This document shows, piece by piece, positions 34,113 through 43,943 of a DNA stretch of 64,000 nucleotides. The notes under the pieces were generated by a model. The model saw only the letters and a program-made list of their open reading frames with translations. It did not search any database and was not told where the DNA came from. Where the stretch lies: assembly GCF_900112155.1 (NCBI RefSeq), contig NZ_FOKQ01000006.1, positions 84,237-148,236 of the forward strand. The letters run 5' to 3'. Source of the DNA: Hominimerdicola alba. GTDB lineage: Bacteria > Bacillota > Clostridia > Oscillospirales > Ruminococcaceae. The translations under genes were made by a program, and so were the position numbers. Position 1 is the first letter of the stretch; each line of letters opens with the position of its first letter.

Positions 34113-34802
34113 TTGGTAGAGTTTCAGGATGTGTCGGTCACCTATAATTCCAGTGGTGTCGATGCGTTAAACAAGATCAATCTCAAGATCAACGACGGCG
34201 ATTTCGCTTTCGTGGTCGGACCCTCGGGTGCGGGTAAATCCACCCTTATCAAGCTGGTACTAAAAGAAATAGATGCGACCAGCGGAACTGTTCTGGTAAA
34301 CGGCTTCAATCTGAAAAAACTCAGAAGAGGAAAAGTCCCTGCGCTGAGAAGAACTATCGGCGTTGTGTTCCAGGATTTCAGACTTATACCCACTATGACG
34401 GTATATGAGAACGTGGCATTCGTGCTGCGTGTTATAGATGCTCCCGCTAAGTATATCAGGAGCAGAGTACCTTATGTAATAAGCCTTGTAGGACTTTCGG
34501 ACAAGGCTAAGTGTTATCCTACCGAGCTTTCGGGCGGTGAGCAGCAGCGTGTGGCGCTGGCAAGAGCACTTGTCAACGATCCGCAGCTGATAATCGCGGA
34601 CGAGCCTACGGGTAACATCGACCCTGCGCTTTCTTACGAGATAGTCGAGCTGCTGAAGAGCATCAATGAGTGCGGCACTACCATACTGATGGTAACCCAC
34701 GAGCATGATCTGGTGCGTTATTTCGGCGGACGTATCATCAACATCAACAAGGGCAACGTTGATTTCGATGAGGTAGTAGGAGGTGTGCAGAATGAAAGCT
34801 AG
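34113..34802 (+). CDS. ftsE: Cell-division ABC transporter ATPase FtsE
   Basis: 229 aa. ABC ATPase with GPSGAGKST (~residues 36-44), LSGGEQQRVALARAL and LIIADEPTG. With FtsX it drives conformational activation of peptidoglycan hydrolases at the septum. Starts with TTG at 34113, since no ATG is available in frame and the protein start (VEFQDVSVTY) matches the family. Overlaps ftsX by 11 bp. Confidence 0.95.
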   Translation: MVEFQDVSVTYNSSGVDALNKINLKINDGDFAFVVGPSGAGKSTLIKLVLKEIDATSGTVLVNGFNLKKLRRGKVPALRRTIGVVFQDFRLIPTMTVYENVAFVLRVIDAPAKYIRSRVPYVISLVGLSDKAKCYPTELSGGEQQRVALARALVNDPQLIIADEPTGNIDPALSYEIVELLKSINECGTTILMVTHEHDLVRYFGGRIININKGNVDFDEVVGGVQNES

Positions 34803-35697
34803 CAGCCTTCGTTACCTTGTCCATCAGGGCGTTACAGGTATATGGAAAAACAGAATGATGACTTTCGCTTCGTTCTGTATACTGCTTGTCAGCCTGCTTA
34901 TGGTAGGTCTGGCGAGTCTTACCGCGATAAATCTGACCAGGATAATCAGCGGTATCGAAGACAAGAGTGAGGTAGTTGTCGTTATAAGCGACAATGCTAC
35001 CAAGGAAAACGAAAAGGAACTGGAAAAGCACCTCAAGGCTATACCTAATGTACACACCATATCGCTGTACACCAAGGAAGAAGCCTGGGAGGGTATGCTG
35101 GACAGTATGACAGAGGAAGAACGCGCATTCTTCAAGTATGCTGACGAAAACCCTCTGCCCGACACTTACAGACTGACTGTCAAGGATATTGAGATAATGA
35201 GCGATACTACCGCTCAGATAGAAACACTTGACTTTGTTGAGTCTACACAGTCTCCTACATCTTTTGCAGATGTGCTTATCAGCATCAGAAGAATATTCTC
35301 GATAATAGCTGTGGCTGTTGTGTCGGCACTTGTCGTTGTAAGTCTGGTAATTATCTCCAACACCACCAGAGCAAGCGTTTTTGCAAGACGCAAGGAGATA
35401 AATATAATGAAGTACGTCGGCGCAACCAATGCTTTCATAAGGATACCTTTCTTTGTGGAGGGCATGATAGTTGGTCTGGTTGCGGCTATCGGTGCGCTGC
35501 TGATGACAAAATTTGCCTATGAGGGTGTTTACAACATCTTCAGTGATGATTCGGTAATATGGGTCATCATGGGTATGAAGAAGCTCTACTCTTTCAAGGA
35601 GCTGCTGTTCCCCGTAAGTATTTCTTATCTTGCAGCAGGCGCTGTTATCGGCGCGGTAGGTACTTCTATCAGTACCGGCAAGCACCTCAAGGTGTAA
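34792..35697 (+). CDS. ftsX: Cell-division membrane protein FtsX
   Basis: ~301 aa. Four transmembrane helices (one near residues 22-45, three in the C-terminal half) with a large extracellular loop (~46-165) that in Gram-positives contacts the coiled coil of the hydrolase. Conserved SISTGKHLKV end region and RKEINIMKYVGATNAFIRIPF. AGGAGGTG precedes the ATG at 34792. The two M23 hydrolases downstream are the probable partners. Confidence 0.94.
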   Translation: MKASSLRYLVHQGVTGIWKNRMMTFASFCILLVSLLMVGLASLTAINLTRIISGIEDKSEVVVVISDNATKENEKELEKHLKAIPNVHTISLYTKEEAWEGMLDSMTEEERAFFKYADENPLPDTYRLTVKDIEIMSDTTAQIETLDFVESTQSPTSFADVLISIRRIFSIIAVAVVSALVVVSLVIISNTTRASVFARRKEINIMKYVGATNAFIRIPFFVEGMIVGLVAAIGALLMTKFAYEGVYNIFSDDSVIWVIMGMKKLYSFKELLFPVSISYLAAGAVIGAVGTSISTGKHLKV

Positions 35698-35747
35698 TAA
35701 TGCTAAGCGTTATAAGGGAGATATATCGCTTATCGAATTGACAGATC

Positions 35748-35783
35748 AGGCAGGGGACGGGGTCGATCGTTTTCTGCCTTTTT
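35748..35783 (+). terminator. Possible terminator or attenuator between ftsX and the first hydrolase
   Basis: AGGCAG / CTGCCTT arms with a ~20-base loop, followed by TTTTT. Weaker than other terminators here, so partial readthrough is likely. Confidence 0.45.
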
Positions 35784-35897
35784 CTTTAGTGTCTGTTTTT
35801 GCAGATCACTGAGGAAGCAAAAAAATCGACGTTTTGTGTAAAAATTCTGCGGTATAAAAAGAGAAAAAGAGCCGCAGTACCCACGGAGGAATTCAAA

Positions 35898-37520
35898 ATG
35901 AGCAAACTGACAGGCTTTAAGAAAGCAGCGGCTTGTACTGCAGCCGTTATGATCTGCGCCTCGGCTTTTTCAGGCGCCGGCAGCGGCATGATCAACGCTA
36001 ACCGCGGTCATGCTTTAAGTAGTGCGGAGCTCCAGGATAATTACAAGGACATCGCTGCTAAGAAGAAGAATATCGATGAACTTATAGCTAAGCAGGAAGA
36101 ACTCGACAAGAAGATTGCCGATACTAAGGACGATATTTCTGCAGAGAAGGAAAACAAGGAAGCTATCGAGGAACAGATAGCTACAGTTCAGAAGACAATA
36201 TTCGCACTGAATGAGTCTATATCAGCTACACAGGACGAGATATCTGAGCTGGAAGCATCCATTGCAGAGAAGGAAGTTCAGGTAGCTGAAAAGCACGAGC
36301 AGATAGTACAGGGCGTGGGCGATTTCAAGGTAAGGCTCAAGGCTATGTACGTTGCGGGCAATAATACATATTCGGATATCATCATCGGTGCTTCGGACTT
36401 TTATGATATGCTCATGAAGATGGAGCTGGTCAAGAGAGTTGCTGAGCATGATGATAATATGATAGATGATCTTATCGAACTGAAGGATCAGTACGAAGCA
36501 GAAGAGGCTGAACTCAATGCGCAGAAGACTGAACTGGAAGTTAAGCAGGCTGATCTTGAAACACAGAAGGAAGCTAATGAAAAGCAGAGAGATAAGCTTG
36601 CACAGCTTGTAGCTGAGAGCCAGCTCGCTATCGATGATATGACCGAGAATAAGGAGATCTATGAGAACAATCTCGCTATAATCGAGCAGGAGAGAGAGCA
36701 GTTCGAGAAGGATCTTAATGACCTCTATAAGGAGCGTCAGGCGATCAAGGCTGAAGAAAAGAAAAAGGCTGACGAGGAGAAGGCTCGTCAGGAAGAAGAA
36801 CGCAGGAAAAAGGAAGAAGAGGAAAAGGCACGCGAGGAAGCTGAAAAGCGTCAGCGTGAGGAAGATGCCAAGAAGGCTGAGCAGGAAAAGAACAACGCTC
36901 AGGACGATGATGACGACGATGATACTTCCGACAATGGCGGAAGCAAGAGTGTTGACGTAGATGACAGCGGCAGCAATGACAGCGGTTCCGACGACAGTGA
37001 TGACAGCGGTGAGTACGTTCCTCCCGCACCGATACCCTCGGTGGGCAAGAATGCGGCTTACGGCTACACAAACTCCAAGTCTAATCTGACATGGCCTGTA
37101 CCAGGTCACTACAACATATCCTATGGATTCGGCTGGCGTAACTCCGGTTCCCTTTACGGCAACCATAAGGGTATCGATATATGGGACAGCCAGATCTACA
37201 ATGCAGAGATATGCGCTGCTGAGGCTGGTACCGTTATCAGAGTTGAGAACTATTGTACTCACGACTACGCAAAGAACTACTCGTGCGGATGCGGCGGCGG
37301 ATACGGAAGATACTGCATTATCGAGCATGACGACGGCAAGTGGACTCTCTACGGTCACGCAAACAACATCATCGTATCAGTTGGACAGCGCGTAGAGAAG
37401 GAGCAGGTGCTGGGTTATGTCGGTTCTACAGGCCATTCCACAGGTCCTCACACCCATTTCGAGGTACAGGTAGATATGGGCGGCTATATGGGTCAGGTGG
37501 ATCCCTCTAACTATGTATAA
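35898..37520 (+). CDS. FtsEX-associated M23 peptidoglycan hydrolase, copy 1
   Basis: ~540 aa. Signal peptide (1-~35), a long coiled coil (~45-300), a Lys/Glu/Arg-rich segment (~280-335), a Ser/Asp-rich acidic linker, and a C-terminal LytM/M23 domain with His423 and Asp427 (HKGID), His487 (YGH) and His518/His520 (HTH). All zinc-site residues are present. The overall layout matches PcsB/CwlO/EnvC-type hydrolases activated by FtsEX. A Cys-containing insert (CTHDYAK, SCGCGGGYG) sits inside the peptidase domain. CGGAGG lies 9 nt before this ATG. Confidence 0.9.
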   Translation: MSKLTGFKKAAACTAAVMICASAFSGAGSGMINANRGHALSSAELQDNYKDIAAKKKNIDELIAKQEELDKKIADTKDDISAEKENKEAIEEQIATVQKTIFALNESISATQDEISELEASIAEKEVQVAEKHEQIVQGVGDFKVRLKAMYVAGNNTYSDIIIGASDFYDMLMKMELVKRVAEHDDNMIDDLIELKDQYEAEEAELNAQKTELEVKQADLETQKEANEKQRDKLAQLVAESQLAIDDMTENKEIYENNLAIIEQEREQFEKDLNDLYKERQAIKAEEKKKADEEKARQEEERRKKEEEEKAREEAEKRQREEDAKKAEQEKNNAQDDDDDDDTSDNGGSKSVDVDDSGSNDSGSDDSDDSGEYVPPAPIPSVGKNAAYGYTNSKSNLTWPVPGHYNISYGFGWRNSGSLYGNHKGIDIWDSQIYNAEICAAEAGTVIRVENYCTHDYAKNYSCGCGGGYGRYCIIEHDDGKWTLYGHANNIIVSVGQRVEKEQVLGYVGSTGHSTGPHTHFEVQVDMGGYMGQVDPSNYV

Positions 37521-37605
37521 TAATTTCTGTTAGTATCAAGCGGCATAGATAATATGCCGCTATGATGCTTTACAGCTTCTTCTTTTTACCTAAAAGGAGT
37601 GTAAA

Positions 37606-39423
37606 ATGAGCAGGCGTAAGGGCTTTATTAGGATACTGTCGCTGTCGGCGGCGGTTTGCATAACGTTTACCGCGGTCAGCAGTGGTATAAACGCTGAAAA
37701 GGTCAATGCGGATTATGACTACGGTTATGATTACGGCTACGACTACGGCGGATATACAGGCTATGATTACAGCGGCGGTTATGGCTACGATACCTACAGC
37801 GGTGACTACGGTTACAGTGATGATTATGGTTACAGCGGAGATGATTACAGCTACAGCGGCGATTATGGTTACAGCGGTGACTACGGCTGGACTGACCCGA
37901 ATCAGACCTGGACCGACCCCAACCAGACATGGACGGATTACGGACAGTCGGGGACGACCGATGATACAACGACAACACAGACACCCGTTGACAGCGGGGC
38001 TGTTACAGGCAAGAGCGATGTTACAAAACACGCTGAAGATCTGAGATATATCATCGGCAAGCAGTCGGCACTTAAAGTGGAGATATCTGATGCGGAGACC
38101 GCTATACGCGAAGAGGAAAAGATGCTCAAGAGCATCAAAAAGCGTACGGAAGAATTGGATAACGAGCTGTATATCCTCAACAGGTCCATGTCGGTGCTGG
38201 AGCTTCAGGTCAACAGCAACAGGCGTGAGCTTGACCGTATAAACGGCAATATCGAGGACGGCGTGGAACGTCTGAAAATGAGAATGAGGGCTCTGTATCT
38301 TTCGGGCACTGATTCTTATACCACGGTACTGCTGGAATCAAACAGCTTCTATGATATTCTCATGCGCATGGAGCTTATCAAGCGCGTGGCTGCACATGAC
38401 GACCGCATAATTGAAGAACTTTACGCTTTGCAGGAGACCTGTGAGGTAAAGCAGGCTCATCTTGATAAGCAGCAGGCTGAGCTCGACAAGCAGTATGAGC
38501 TTTTTGATGCGAAGAAAGCCAAGCTTGATGAGATATACAATTCATCATCACAGGCTAAGGAACTTCTGAGAGAAAAGCAGAAGAAGCTGAAAGAGCAGGA
38601 AGCTCAGTTCAATCTGGAGAAGATAAAGACCGCTGAGAGCCTTGGTGCGATACTGAAGCCCACTATCGGCGCTGTGCCTTTCGATGAGGAAGTTGCGGCG
38701 ACTGAAGAGCTTGCCAACGAGCGGCTGAAGGAGCTTCACGACAGCATCAAACAGCGTGTAAAGGACGGCGAGGAGATACCCGAGAGTGAGCCGACTTACA
38801 CCTTTGCATGGCCTGTTCCTCAGGACTATACCATAAACTCGGGCGTGGGCGCACGTTGGGGCACTTACCACAAGGGTATCGATATCAACGGTGATCACGG
38901 TTATGAGATACACGCCTGTGAGACAGGTACAGTCATCATGACAAACACCACCTGCACTCACGATTACGGAAAGTATGAATCCTGCGGCTGCGGCGGCGGT
39001 TACGGAAACTTTATCATCATCGATCACGGAAATGATTTCCTGACGCTGTACGGTCATCTGACCAAGGTGCTTGTTGAACCAGGTGACGTGGTAAGACAGG
39101 GCGATCTCATCGGACTGATGGGCACTACAGGTTATTCCACAGGCGATCATCTGCATCTGGAGATAAGGTATCAGGGTTATGTGCTGAATCCTATCAATTA
39201 TGTGGATCTGACCATTGATATCAATAGCGGCAAAAGACCTCTGGTAGATAAGGACGAGGATACCATCACCGTTGTTGAGACCAACAAGGACAAGAAGGAC
39301 GAAAGTTCAAAAGCCGAAGAGGAAAAGAAGGACGAAAACTCAAAGGCTGAGGAAGCGAAAAAGGATGATAGTTCAAAGAATGAAGCGGACTCCAAAAAAG
39401 AGACTGACCCTAACGACGATTAG
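37606..39423 (+). CDS. FtsEX-associated M23 hydrolase, copy 2, with Tyr/Gly-rich N-terminal region
   Basis: 605 aa. Signal peptide, then ~65 residues of Tyr/Gly/Asp/Ser repeats (YGYDYGYDYGG, YSGDYGYSGD), two WTDPNQT copies, a coiled coil (~145-350) homologous to copy 1 (SFYDILMRMELIKRVAAHDD), and an M23 domain with His422, Asp426, His484, His515 and His517. The tail after residue ~550 is Lys/Glu/Asp/Ser-rich. It carries the same Cys-containing insert as copy 1. Starts 85 bp after copy 1, so tandem duplication followed by divergence is likely. Confidence 0.9.
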   Translation: MSRRKGFIRILSLSAAVCITFTAVSSGINAEKVNADYDYGYDYGYDYGGYTGYDYSGGYGYDTYSGDYGYSDDYGYSGDDYSYSGDYGYSGDYGWTDPNQTWTDPNQTWTDYGQSGTTDDTTTTQTPVDSGAVTGKSDVTKHAEDLRYIIGKQSALKVEISDAETAIREEEKMLKSIKKRTEELDNELYILNRSMSVLELQVNSNRRELDRINGNIEDGVERLKMRMRALYLSGTDSYTTVLLESNSFYDILMRMELIKRVAAHDDRIIEELYALQETCEVKQAHLDKQQAELDKQYELFDAKKAKLDEIYNSSSQAKELLREKQKKLKEQEAQFNLEKIKTAESLGAILKPTIGAVPFDEEVAATEELANERLKELHDSIKQRVKDGEEIPESEPTYTFAWPVPQDYTINSGVGARWGTYHKGIDINGDHGYEIHACETGTVIMTNTTCTHDYGKYESCGCGGGYGNFIIIDHGNDFLTLYGHLTKVLVEPGDVVRQGDLIGLMGTTGYSTGDHLHLEIRYQGYVLNPINYVDLTIDINSGKRPLVDKDEDTITVVETNKDKKDESSKAEEEKKDENSKAEEAKKDDSSKNEADSKKETDPNDD

Positions 39424-39472
39424 TCCACTAAACGCTGCTGTCTTTTACGGACGGCAAATGTAATAAGACCTA

Positions 39473-39504
39473 AAGGCGGGAATTCTGATGTTCCCGCCTT
39501 TTTT
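39473..39504 (+). terminator. Terminator after M23 copy 2
   Basis: AAGGCGGGAA / TTCCCGCCTT perfect 10-bp stem with an 8-base loop and a T run. Confidence 0.92.
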
Positions 39505-39567
39505 GTGGTATCATGGCTGTTTGCGGTGGCTTGGAAATATTTGCATATGCAAGATAAGATTTTTAAT

Positions 39568-39599
39568 GGGCGGGAATGTTGATATTCCTGCTCATTTTG
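39568..39599 (+). terminator. Second, related terminator-like hairpin
   Basis: GGGCGGGAAT / ATTCCTGCTC with G-U pairs, followed by ATTTTG. The surrounding ~65 bp align with the segment 94 bp upstream, so this looks like a duplicated and decayed copy of the first terminator. Confidence 0.55.
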
Positions 39600-39656
39600 T
39601 CGTATTCAGGCGGTTTTGAGCCGTTTGGAAAGTCCGTGAGAAGCAGGCGGGGTGGG

Positions 39657-39685
39657 TTGACTAAACGTGGGAAATATGTTATAAT
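39657..39685 (+). promoter_or_regulatory. Promoter of ilvB
   Basis: TTGACT (39657-39662), 17-nt spacer, TATAAT (39680-39685). About 98 nt of leader follow. I see no T-box and no leader peptide. Confidence 0.82.
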
Positions 39686-39783
39686 TATATAAATATTTTA
39701 TTGTAGGGAATGACTAATTTCCCGACAATGTGCTGTGCCTTGGGGAATACCCGAAAAACAGCGGAAAAAGGAGGTAGTCTTTT

Positions 39784-41421
39784 ATGAAAATGACAGTCAG
39801 TCAGGCTATGGTCGAATGTTTGAAGGCAGAGGAGATAAAGGTCGTCTACGGCTACCCCGGTGCGGCTATCTGCCCGTTTTACGATGCTCTGCTTGACGCT
39901 GACAAGGATATAAAACACGTTCTGGTAAGGCATGAGGCCAACGGCGGTCATGCTGCCAGCGGTTATGCAAGGATATCGGGAAAGCCTGCGGTCTGTATAG
40001 CGACTTCGGGACCCGGTGCGGTGAACCTGATTACAGCCATCGCTACGGCTTATGCTGATTCGATACCGATAGTATGCATAACAGGCCAGGTAAATACCGA
40101 CCAGATAGGCTCCGATGTTTTTCAGGAGGCTGACGTGACAGGCGCGGCTGAACCCTTCGTTAAGCACAGCTATCTTCTTAAAGACCCCGATGATGTGGGC
40201 AGAGTGTTCAAGGAGGCTTTCTATATCGCGGGTAGCGGAAGACCCGGTCCTGTGCTGATAGATGTGCCTATGGACGTTCAGAAGATGACGGTGGATTTCA
40301 AATATCCCAAAAAGTGCGAGATACGCAGCTACAAGCCCACAGGCAAGGGCAACGCTTTGCAGGTTAAGAGAGTTACCGAGGCACTGAGAACGGCTGAAAA
40401 GCCCCTTATCTGCATCGGCGGCGGTGTGTTTGCTTCAAATGCCCAGGCTGAGGTGGTCGAGGTTTCAAAGAAGCTGAACATACCTGTTATCACGACAATG
40501 ATGGGTATATCCGTTTTTGCGGACGAAGATCCCCTGTATGTGGGAATGATAGGTACTCACGGCACAAAGCTGGCGAATTACGCTGTTAATGCCTGTGACA
40601 CCCTGTTCCTTGTGGGTGCACGTGTTGGCGACCGTGCGGTGAAAACTCCGCTGGAGCTTGAAAAGGACACTAAGATACTTCACATAGATATCGACCCTGC
40701 TGAGATAGGCAAGAATATCGGTGCTGATATCCCGCTGGTAGGCGATGCTAAGACAGTTCTCAGGCAGATGCTGGATTATCTGGAAAAGCACCCCGAGGGA
40801 AATGCAGACCATACCGAATGGCTGGAGCATATCGACGGAAAGCGCGTACCTGCGGAGTTTGCAAAGCCTGTTAAGGGTACAGTCAATCCGAAGGAGTTCT
40901 TACAGAGACTTTCGGAGCGTATGCCTGCTGATGTCAACATCTGTGCTGATGTTGGACAGAACCAGATATGGACAAGCAGATACCAGTTCAAAAAGGGCGG
41001 ACGTTTCCTTACATCGGGTGGCATGGGTACAATGGGATATTCTCTGCCCTGTGCCATAGGCGCTAAAATGGCAGACGAGAGCCGTATAACAGTGGCTGTC
41101 TGCGGCGACGGCGGCTTCCAGATGAATATGATGGAGCTGGCAACTGCGGTGCAGTACGGCGTAGATGTCAAGGTGGTAGTCTTCACGAATACAAGGCTTG
41201 GCATGGTAAGAGAGCTTCAGACAAAGGGTTACAATGACAGGCAGATGGCTGTATTCCTTGATGGCTCACCCGATTTTGTGAAGCTTGCAGCGGCTTACGG
41301 CATACCTGCTATAAGGGTAACGGACAAGAAGTCAGAGGACAAGGCTATCGAGACGCTGGCTACCGAAAAGGGTATGTTGGTATGCGAGGTAGTTGTTGAC
41401 AAGGATTTTCCGACACTTTAA
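39784..41421 (+). CDS. ilvB: Acetolactate synthase large subunit
   Basis: 545 aa, ThDP-dependent. Condenses pyruvate into acetolactate, the first common step of Val/Leu/Ile synthesis. GYPGAAICPFYDAL, the catalytic Glu in VRHEANGGHAASGYAR, GDGGFQMNMMELATA (ThDP-Mg motif) and NTRLGMVRELQ. Slightly shorter than the ~570-aa norm, but all three domains are present. AAAGGAGG precedes the ATG. The small subunit gene ilvN follows after one unknown gene. Confidence 0.95.
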   Translation: MKMTVSQAMVECLKAEEIKVVYGYPGAAICPFYDALLDADKDIKHVLVRHEANGGHAASGYARISGKPAVCIATSGPGAVNLITAIATAYADSIPIVCITGQVNTDQIGSDVFQEADVTGAAEPFVKHSYLLKDPDDVGRVFKEAFYIAGSGRPGPVLIDVPMDVQKMTVDFKYPKKCEIRSYKPTGKGNALQVKRVTEALRTAEKPLICIGGGVFASNAQAEVVEVSKKLNIPVITTMMGISVFADEDPLYVGMIGTHGTKLANYAVNACDTLFLVGARVGDRAVKTPLELEKDTKILHIDIDPAEIGKNIGADIPLVGDAKTVLRQMLDYLEKHPEGNADHTEWLEHIDGKRVPAEFAKPVKGTVNPKEFLQRLSERMPADVNICADVGQNQIWTSRYQFKKGGRFLTSGGMGTMGYSLPCAIGAKMADESRITVAVCGDGGFQMNMMELATAVQYGVDVKVVVFTNTRLGMVRELQTKGYNDRQMAVFLDGSPDFVKLAAAYGIPAIRVTDKKSEDKAIETLATEKGMLVCEVVVDKDFPTL

Positions 41422-41431
41422 GAGGTGGGAT

Positions 41432-41962
41432 ATGCTGCATTACAGGATACTCAGTTACGGCAGCGACTACGATTGGGGGCTGCTGGTAGGGCTTATCTCA
41501 CTGAGGGATGAGTCGGAGATAGACAGGCAATTTGAAAAAAGGCTGAACAGCCTTGAAAAGGAAGAACCTTTCGCTGACGAGATGTCCGCAAGGCTGATGG
41601 CTGAACTGGACAATTCCCGCAGGACAGGGGACTATGCGGTAATAACGCCCAAGGGCAAGGGCTGCATAACCTGTCTGGCATCTTCGATTAAGTTCGGGCT
41701 GATGGTGCTGGATCAGGAAAAGGACGGAAATCCTGTCATAACCAAGGCAGGTGCTGTCAATGGCAGAGTGCTGGAATGGCTCTCGGAGAGAGGTGAGCAT
41801 ACTCTAGTGCTGACGGACAACGAGTGCGGTCAGCTGAGAGAGGTGCTCTCGCTGGTGGGCAACGGCATGGCTGACCTGGAATATCAGGGTCAGGTGTATT
41901 CGGCTTACAGCATAAGGGAGTGCATGGAAGTGCTTGCCCCACTGATGGAGAACGGTGCATAA
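41432..41962 (+). CDS. Unknown protein between ilvB and ilvN
   Basis: ~176 aa, soluble, mixed alpha/beta, acidic. Segments such as HYRILSYGSDYDWGLLVGLI and TKAGAVNGRVLEWLSERGEH carry no motif I recognise. GAGGTGGGAT precedes the ATG at 41432, 10 bp after the ilvB stop, so it is cotranscribed with ilvB. The position suggests a role tied to acetolactate synthase or its regulation, but nothing in the sequence proves this. Confidence 0.75.
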   Translation: MLHYRILSYGSDYDWGLLVGLISLRDESEIDRQFEKRLNSLEKEEPFADEMSARLMAELDNSRRTGDYAVITPKGKGCITCLASSIKFGLMVLDQEKDGNPVITKAGAVNGRVLEWLSERGEHTLVLTDNECGQLREVLSLVGNGMADLEYQGQVYSAYSIRECMEVLAPLMENGA

Positions 41963-42160
41963 GGCTTGATGAGGTGCGGTATTTGTGTAATATTTATATA
42001 TCAGCACTTTATCACGCCATAACAAGTATGATTTACTGTGATAATTGACTAAATTTTCTCGTTAATGATTTGGTCTGACAAATTTAAAGAAATAGCCATA
42101 ATATGATAGTATAATAATTTAGTGTGGAATTTATTTCCGCAAATAAACGGAGGTCATGAT

Positions 42161-42658
42161 ATGAAACATACCATTTCTGTTCTCGTTGAGAACCACAGCG
42201 GTGTTCTTTCAAGGATATCCGGTCTGTTTTCAAGAAGAGGATTCAATATCGAAAGTCTGGCAGTAGGTCCTACCAATGACGAATCGATATCGAGAATAAC
42301 CATCGTTGCTGACGGCGACGAGCATACTGTCGAGCAGATCGAGAAGCAGCTCAACAAGCTGATCGAGGTCATAAAGGTCAAGACCTTCGGCAGAGACGAG
42401 TTCGTAGCGCGCGAGCTTATGATCGTAAAGGTCAATGCTCCTGCTGACAAGCGCAGTGAGATCATGACTATCGCAGAGATCACAGGCGCTAAGGTAATGG
42501 ATATCACCCTTACCACCATGACGCTGGAGATATGCGACAGATACGACAGGCTTGAAAGATTTGAGAAGGTAATCGAGCCTTACGGCATACTCGAAATGGC
42601 AAGGACAGGAACTGTCGCTGTTGAGAGAGGTGCTGAGTATTTCAGCGCTAAGAAGTAA
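42161..42658 (+). CDS. ilvN: Acetolactate synthase small (regulatory) subunit
   Basis: ~165 aa. N-terminal ACT domain (ISVLVENHSGVLSRISGLFS, RRGFNIESLAVGPT) for feedback control by valine, and the C-terminal IlvN domain (EIMTIAEITGAKVMD, YGILEMARTG). GGAGG precedes the ATG. About 200 bp of A+T-rich DNA separate it from the preceding gene, with a possible weak -10 (TATAAT at 42110), so it may have its own promoter. Confidence 0.95.
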   Translation: MKHTISVLVENHSGVLSRISGLFSRRGFNIESLAVGPTNDESISRITIVADGDEHTVEQIEKQLNKLIEVIKVKTFGRDEFVARELMIVKVNAPADKRSEIMTIAEITGAKVMDITLTTMTLEICDRYDRLERFEKVIEPYGILEMARTGTVAVERGAEYFSAKK

Positions 42659-42725
42659 AGAAGTAGATTCCCCTTTTGTTTATTTAGGAAAAAGGGAAAT
42701 ATAAATCATTCCAAATTATTTTTAG

Positions 42726-43763
<1,038 letters not shown>

Positions 43764-43802
43764 TTCCTTTTCGGTAACGCATTCGCGTTGAATAAAAGAT
43801 CT

Positions 43803-43841
43803 AAGGCACTTTTGTCATGGTATGGCAGAAGTGCCTTTTTA
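43803..43841 (+). terminator. Terminator after ilvC
   Basis: AAGGCACTT / AAGTGCCTT stem with a ~17-base loop and a T run. Shares AAGGCACTTTTGTC with the terminator at 45522. Confidence 0.88.
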
Positions 43842-43861
43842 GCTTTTGTAGGATCAAAGAC

Positions 43862-43890
43862 TTGACAAAAGTGTTAAGAAATTGTATAAT
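43862..43890 (+). promoter_or_regulatory. Promoter of dockerin protein at 43944
   Basis: TTGACA (43862-43867), 17-nt spacer, TATAAT (43885-43890): a perfect consensus promoter. Confidence 0.92.
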
Positions 43891-43943
43891 AAAAAACGCG
43901 GTACTTTGTATCGGTAAAAATATTTTACAGGAGGAGAAGGATA

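Noticed and set aside
36222..37358. 378-codon leftward hydrophobic-looking frame inside M23 copy 1
   Set aside because: It is the complement of Glu/Lys-rich coiled-coil codons, which always reads as Leu/Phe-rich sequence on the other strand.
37690..37920. Short periodic repeats that could suggest a CRISPR array
   Set aside because: They are in-frame Tyr/Gly/Asp codon repeats in a secreted hydrolase with no unique spacers of constant length.
39686..39783. T-box or peptide attenuator before ilvB
   Set aside because: Fewer than 100 nt of leader, no T-box core, no branched-chain-rich leader peptide.
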